Under the pieces are notes generated by a model, which saw only the letters and a list, made by a program, of their open reading frames with translations, did no database searches and had not been told where the DNA came from. Shown piece by piece: positions 59,744-64,000 of a stretch of DNA of 64,000 nucleotides. The translations under genes were made by a program, and so were the position numbers. The stretch is from Symbiodinium natans. Its lineage: Eukaryota; Sar; Dinophyceae; Suessiales; Symbiodiniaceae. Each line of letters opens with the position of its first letter. The first letter of the stretch is position 1. Location of the stretch: assembly GCA_905221605.1 (NCBI GenBank), contig CAJNDS010002239.1, positions 22,501-86,500 on the forward strand, in the 5' to 3' direction.

Positions 59744-62700
59744 GCAAGCACGTGCAAGAGGGTCATGAGAGAACTTGATGACCCTGACCCTAAACCCTCT
59801 ACCCTGAAGCTCTCTGTGGTGTTCATGTTCCCAGCATGCTTCGCTGCCAGGTACGGCGTCCCCGTGGAAGAGTTTGACGAGGAGACCGTACACCCCTGAA
59901 ACCTAAACAAAAACCCCCTAAACCCCGAACCCTAAACCCAAACCCTAAACCCTACACCCGAAACCCAAAACCTTCGGCCCGGGCCCTAGACCCAAACCCC
60001 CAATGTCGCGGAATTGGGTTTGGGGTTGTTAGGTAGAGGCACGCCTTGGTGTTGATCTGAATTAAGGGTCTTGGGAACCTATAACTTTTAGGGCAAGAAT
60101 AGAGACCCCGAAAAAGGGCCCGCAATGTTAGATGAATGTAGATTTCGTGCTATTTCGATCCAAGAGGTTGCCTGCGTGTCAACCCCTGTTTGGGGAATGG
60201 ATCGGACAACCACCGGAACCCCAAACCCTAAACCCAAAGCCCCTAACCCTCAACCCTAAACCCTACACCCCTAAACCCTAAACCCTAAACCCCAAACCCT
60301 AAACCCTAAACCCTAAACCCCAAACCCCTAACCCTAAACCCCAAACCATGATGTTCTCACAGCTGCAGCTGTGAAGGTGTTGAAGGCTTCGGCTCCTTTG
60401 GCGGAGGCGGCTTTTGGGAGAAGGAGGGCTGAGACCCCTGATTGCCCTTACGGCCCTGATGCCCTATTGGGAGGGTTCAGGGTTTAGGGTTTAGGGTTTA
60501 GGGTTTTCGGGTTTAGGGCGTTTTTGTTGTGGCAGTAAGGATCATCCCGCACAGTTTCTTTCCCCCCCCCCCCCTGTGAGGCTTCGCAAGCCACCACTCA
60601 AACCATTGCCGTTTAGGATTTGGGGCTGCCGAACCTCCAAGAATCAGGATTGGTGAGGGGGAGGTCCAACCAGGCAGCAAGCAGGGGGCTGGGGGGGGGG
60701 GGGTCAGCAGGGCGGGTCAGCGGGAGCGGTTGAGGAGGAGGCGGCAGGAGGGCTCCCCCAATGGCAGACCCCAGATTTCAGCATTTGAAATGTTGAGGCA
60801 CAGCACAGGTTTTAGGGGCTGTATTCGACCACTCTCGAATAACACCACCCATTGTGTAGGCACCCTCGAAAAGGGTGGGGAATGTAGGGTTTTCTAGGGT
60901 TTACGGCGTAGGGGTTAGGGTTTAGGGGCCCCTAAGCCCCATTATGCCCTAGAGTCCCCACGGTGCTTGTTACTGTTTTGGTTAGCACTCTGATCTCTCC
61001 TCCATCTGTGTCCCCAAGGTTCGGGGGTGCGAGTGTGTGGTCTTCAGGGGGGTCTTCTGCGTGTTTATGGCTTCGGGTGTCTGGGGGCCCTAAACCGGCC
61101 CTAAACCGTAGACCCTAAACCCTAAGCCCCAAATCCAAACCCTAAATCTACCCTAAGCCCTAACCCCTAAACCCTAAACCCTAAACCCTAAACCCTAAGC
61201 CCCAAGCCCTAAACCCTAAACCCTAAACCCTAAACTCGAAACCCTAAACCCAAAATTCCTGGTCAGATTGGGCGCCGCATCCCAGGGCTGGTCCTTCGGG
61301 ATGACGAGCACCGCGCCCAGGGACATGAAGGTTCACGGGTAGTGAGAAGTAGGGTTTAGGGTTTAGGGTTTAGGGTTTATAGGGTTTATAGGGTTTATAG
61401 GGTTTAGGGTTTAGGGTTTAGGGTTTAGGGTTCAGGGTTCAGAGTTCAGGGTTCAGGGTTTGGGGTTGTACGTAGCCTAAATAAGGTTCTAGCCAGTACC
61501 TTGCTTATGTCCCCAGTTATAGCTACCCATGAACCTTCAAGTAGAAGCCTCCCGCTGCGGCCCTTGCACCCGCAGCGCCTGAAGCCTGGGGGCTTAGGGT
61601 CTGGGGTTTAGGGTTTAGGGTTTAGGGTTTAGGGTTTAGGGTTTAGGGTTTAGGGTTTAGGGTTTAGGGTTTCGGGCCTTTAGGGCTTGGTGTTTAGGGC
61701 CTTTGGGGTTAGGGCTTAGGGCCATTCGGGCTTAGGGTGCTCCAGAGTGGCCCTTTTGGGTGTATGCACGTGCTGTAGGGTTGCGCAAGCACTTGTACCT
61801 GACGCAGTGCAGCGTAGTCATACCCCTAAACCCTAAACCCTAAACCCTAAACCCTAAACCCTAAACTCGAAACCCTAAACCCTAAACCCTAAACCCCAAA
61901 CCCTAAACTCGAAACCCTAAACCCTAAACCCCTAAACCCCTAAACCCCTAAACCCTAAACCCTAAACCCTAAACCCCTAAACCCTAAGCCCTAAACCCTA
62001 AATCCTAAGTCCTAAACCCTATGTTCTGTCGCCTCTGCACGGCACCTTAAGAGCCCAAGGCCCGAAACCTGGCAGAAACGGAGACTCAGAGCCACATAAC
62101 GAGCAACCCTCATTCCAAGCCCTTCACGGTTCAAGGTTTCGGTGATTTAGGGTTTAGGGTTTAGGGTTTCAGGGTGTTTTTTTTGTGCTTTAACTTTTTT
62201 TGGGGGGTTTCTATGGGCATTTTTGCGGGTGAGTTTGTCCCCTTGGGGCTGTTGAGGTGGCAGCTCCTCCCGCTGCTTCTCAAGGCGCGAAGAGTCCAAG
62301 GAATTTCGGAGGCTTTCGCACAGAGCCCAATACCTCTCAGGGTTTAGGGTTTAGGGTAATTCCGGAAGATACCCTGAATCATACTTTGGATCCCTGTATA
62401 TTTACAGGTGATTTTCCTAATTCAGAGGCATTGGGCCGTTTGGATTTCCGGAAAGCCCGAGACAATTTACTACAGCCCCGCCATCTGCGGGCATCTTCTC
62501 TATGTGATGGGGCATCCCTTTTGCGGGGCGTATACCCCCGTAAGTCCTATAGTAGGGACCTTGATTTGGGTAACTGTTCTGAATAAATCTCTCGGTGGGC
62601 TGAGGGTCTCGATTTTGGGATTTAGGGCTTGGGTTTTGAAACTCTTAGTGGCATCTTCCGGGACATGCACCTGCCCAAAACCACGACCCCCAAAAATTCC

Positions 62701-64000
62701 AAAACCCCAAAAATTCCAAAACCCCAAACCCCAAACCCCCAACCCCAAACCCCAAACCCTAAACCCCAAACCCCAAACCCCAAACCCCAAACCCTAAACC
62801 CTAAACTCGAAACCCTAACCCTAAACCCCAAACCCTAAACTCGAAACCCTAAACCCTAAACCCTAAACCCTAAACCCTAAACCCTAAACCCTAAACCCTA
62901 GACCCCAAAACCCCAATCCCTAAATCCGCTCCTGCCCAGTTTCCGGGAGCGGTCCTCCCGGCCATCCAAGAGGCGGCGAGCCTCTCCGAGCCTTACAGCA
63001 AGGCGCAGCCCCCCCCCCCCCCCCCCCAAAAAACCCCGCCTAAGCCCCCCCAAACCCCCGTAAACCCCCCTAAGTCCGAAGCCCACCTAAACCCCCTAAC
63101 CTCCCCTAAGCCCCCTAAATCCCTTAAACCTCACCCTAAACCCTAAACCCGAAACCCTAAGCCCTGAACCTAAACCTCCTAAGCCCTAAGCCGCAGATCT
63201 TCCAAATCTTCCAGGGGGTTCGGGGGTTTTGTTGAGAGCGAGGCAGCATGCAGACTTTTTGGGTCAGAAATTTCGGGCAGAGCCTGCAGACCCCCTGCCT
63301 GAAGCTTCATGTCATGGTAAGGTAACTTTTAAATATAGCTGGTTATGACCTTGTTTAGGGCACTTTATCACCCTAGTTATACCTACGATCGACCTCTAGA
63401 GGTTCCTCTTCATTGAGGACGGACTACTTGGAGGTTATGGGTAGTTCTATCATATGTAACGTTAAAGTAGCGAAAAAGTACCGGGTTATCGTCTTTTCTA
63501 CTTGTACCTACCCTGAACCTTCAAGTAGCAAGCGCGCGCGGGAAGAAACGGCCAGAGCTAGACTTAGAGCAGATCGGACCATTGAGACGCATGAAGATGC
63601 ATCACAAGTTCTGCATGGAGATCAATCTCTTGATGCCGGTTTAGGGTTTAGGGTTTAGGGTTTTTGGTGTCACGCTACTCTCTTGATGGGGGGCTTTCTT
63701 GCCACCCTTAAGCTTGGGATGTTCCCCTTAGACTAACGGTCCTTAATAGGGATGATAGTACCCCCTAGTATCTTCGTATGCCCCCCTACGATGATCCCTA
63801 CTAAGGACTGTTAGTATGCGGAAAAAAAGCATCCCAACGGTTTCCGACACCAGGGGTACCTTCTTGGGATCCTTTTATTATAAGGGAATCTTATACTATT
63901 TGGGGGTCTATTTTTGGGGGGTCCCTTAGTTTCGTAACCCCCCAAAATCCTAAGCCCGCAGTCGGCGGAATTTGCGGCGCAGGTCCTTGATCGGCTCGAG
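54848..64000 (+). CDS. FAD-dependent carotenoid isomerase/desaturase-like oxidoreductase, 5' part
   Basis: Exons 54848-54905 (TYDVVVI), 55308-55346 (GAGLGGLACAAAL), 56846-56891 (EYLFDSGPSILTDMG), 57902-57969 (NPNLPVLHEVGASRDVEW then IYYDG), 59014-59081 (WGMLTPEGPWRLQLGTNDF) and 59810-59850 (LSVVFMFPACFAAR). Together they follow the N-terminal half of CRTISO/phytoene-desaturase-type proteins: Rossmann GxGxxGL, FDSGPS, NPL-x-VL...VEW, YD-x-W...PEG, DF. Junctions 54905/55308, 56891/57902 and 57969/59014 keep phase. Known of the family: FAD-dependent carotenoid isomerisation or desaturation in plastids, or retinol saturation. Which one is unclear. Exons between 55346 and 56846 are missing. More candidates lie at 59569-59598, 62264-62325, 62940-63002 and 63958-64000; the gene leaves the window. 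Confidence 0.75.
54985..55275 (-). repeat. CCCTTAAA/CCCTTGAA 8-mer array
   Basis: Two blocks each of CCCTTAAA and CCCTTGAA alternate, suggesting that blocks rather than single units were duplicated. Lies inside intron 54906-55307. Confidence 0.95.
55308..55346 (+). CDS. FAD-oxidoreductase exon GAGLGGLACAAAL
   Basis: Acceptor TTGTGCAG|GA completes the Gly codon, giving VVVIGAGLGGLACAAAL, a textbook dinucleotide-binding motif. GCAAGG donor, phase 1. Confidence 0.8.
55728..55832 (+). mobile_element. Family-C short element
   Basis: Starts AATATAGGGGTCGGAA and ends with CCCTGTTCTAATTATTAAGG. Confidence 0.7.
56362..56461 (+). mobile_element. Family-C short element
   Basis: Starts AATATAGGGGTCGGAA and ends with CCCTATTTTAATTGTTAAGG; about 530 bp from the previous copy. 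Confidence 0.7.
56846..56891 (+). CDS. FAD-oxidoreductase exon EYLFDSGPSILTDMG
   Basis: Acceptor CAGCAG|GC; FDSGPS is conserved across carotenoid desaturases/isomerases. GTCGGG donor, phase 2. The frame stays open further right, so a later donor is possible. Confidence 0.75.
57902..57969 (+). CDS. FAD-oxidoreductase exon NPNLPVLHEVGASRDVEW
   Basis: Acceptor ACACAG; fits NPL-x2-VL-x3-G-x2-VEW then YDG. GTTGCG donor in phase 1. The array before it is the CCCCAAA variant, the one after it TTTAGGG. Confidence 0.82.
58080..58680. other. Unique sequence, nothing recognised
   Basis: Within intron 57970-59013. Contains a G-run at 58606-58617; no exon seen. Confidence 0.6.
58685..58998 (-). repeat. 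CCCTAAA with ACACCCGA and CCCTAACA variants
   Basis: A block of ACACCCGA units (58815-58925) is embedded in CCCTAA repeats, ending just before the WGMLTPEG exon. Confidence 0.9.
59014..59081 (+). CDS. FAD-oxidoreductase exon WGMLTPEGPWRLQLGTNDF
   Basis: Acceptor CTCGAG|GC completes the Gly codon from 57969 so that YYDGWGMLTPEG is read. GT donor at 59082 (GTCCTT) is the phase-0 option. Confidence 0.8.
59103..59247 (+). repeat. TTTAGGG array with TTTTTAGGG units
   Basis: Begins about 20 bases past the predicted donor; alternates 7-mers and longer units, then pure heptamers. Confidence 0.95.
59650..59745. repeat. (CT)n microsatellite
   Basis: CTCTCT with interruptions; frames across it are artefacts. 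Confidence 0.95.
59810..59850 (+). CDS. FAD-oxidoreductase exon LSVVFMFPACFAAR
   Basis: Acceptor CTGAAG, phase 0; GTACGG donor, phase 2. Compares with the family's LSSAAMALPPLxxR stretch. If not spliced, the frame runs to TGA near 59895. Confidence 0.5.
60540..61100. other. Unique DNA with C- and G-runs
   Basis: C-run 60562-60575, G-run 60690-60703. An open spacer at 60360-60430 is a weak exon candidate of the FAD gene. Confidence 0.5.
61130..62030. repeat. CCCTAAA, TTTAGGG and CCCTAAA arrays
   Basis: C-strand 61130-61255, open spacer 61262-61325, G-strand 61345-61460 (with TTTATAGGG units) and 61600-61672, C-strand 61824-62022. Confidence 0.9.
61326..61545. mobile_element. Family-A element enclosing a TTTAGGG array
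   Basis: CATGAAGGTTCACGGGTAG to CTACCCATGAACCTTCAAG. Confidence 0.7.
62264..62325 (+). CDS. FAD-oxidoreductase candidate exon (LLPLLLKARRVQGISEAFAQ)
   Basis: Acceptor GTGGCAG, hydrophobic helix ending in a Phe-Ser/Ala-Gln pattern that could match the lipid-facing part of the family. Alignment weak. Confidence 0.35.
62695..62910 (-). repeat. CCCCAAA and CCCTAAA array
   Basis: Mixed CCCCAAA/CCCTAAA then pure CCCTAAA; precedes the FPGAVLPAIQ exon candidate. Frames through it are artefacts. Confidence 0.95.
62940..63002 (+). CDS. FAD-oxidoreductase candidate exon (FPGAVLPAIQEAASLSEPYS)
   Basis: Acceptor TGCCCAG, phase 0, GC donor after Lys. CCCTAAA array ahead, poly-C run behind. Confidence 0.35.
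63424..63528. mobile_element. Family-A element
   Basis: CTACTTGGAGGTTATGGGTA to TACCCTGAACCTTCAAGTAG. Confidence 0.75.
63712..63840. mobile_element. Family-B element
   Basis: CTTGGGATGTTCCCCTTAG; CCTTAATAGGGATGATAGTA; right end AAAGCATCCCAACGG. Confidence 0.8.
63958..64000 (+). CDS. Candidate exon SAEFAAQVLDRLE, cut by the window end
   Basis: Acceptor CCCGCAG; open to the last base. Confidence 0.35.

Overview
The window looks like nuclear DNA of a dinoflagellate. Four things point there: a plant-type telomere heptamer (TTTAGGG/CCCTAAA) scattered in dozens of internal arrays; tiny exons bounded by GT, GC or GA donors and AG|G acceptors; a Ty1/copia element whose Gag carries a CCCH finger; and almost no long open frames outside that element. 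I cannot name the species.

Layout. Roughly 0.7-23.5 kb (+) holds a NAR1/CIAO3-like [FeFe]-hydrogenase-like gene that I could piece together exon by exon. Reading phase is kept across most of its junctions. Its introns are largely (TTTAGGG)n and (CCCTAAA)n. One intron (4747-22280) is about 17.5 kb and contains a second same-strand series of phase-compatible, Cys- and Trp-rich exons that starts with a signal-peptide-like exon at 5362 and includes at least one membrane-helix-like exon. From about 26 to 33 kb there are exon candidates for one or two unidentified genes, including an MGCGAS acylation-type N-terminus at 27976. From 33762 to 42156 (-) there is a complete young copia LTR retrotransposon inserted into a CCCTAAA array: 308-bp LTRs, one difference between them, CCCTA target duplication. 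It has a gag-protease frame and an overlapping pol frame, and pol carries a 2OG-Fe(II) dioxygenase-like domain in front of the integrase. From about 42 to 53 kb there are more exon candidates, the best being a GTWD...GTITGTG barrel-like protein at 47.8-48.9 kb. From 54.8 kb to the right edge (+) lies an FAD-dependent carotenoid isomerase/desaturase-like gene that runs off the window.

The most interesting pattern is the intron structure. Many introns start with G-strand telomere-type repeats and end with C-strand repeats, so the two ends of one pre-mRNA intron could pair. Several families of short terminal-inverted-repeat elements also sit in the introns. Minisatellites, microsatellites and homopolymer G/C runs fill much of the rest. 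No rRNA, tRNA or CRISPR array was recognised. All exon models come from reading by eye and need transcript evidence.
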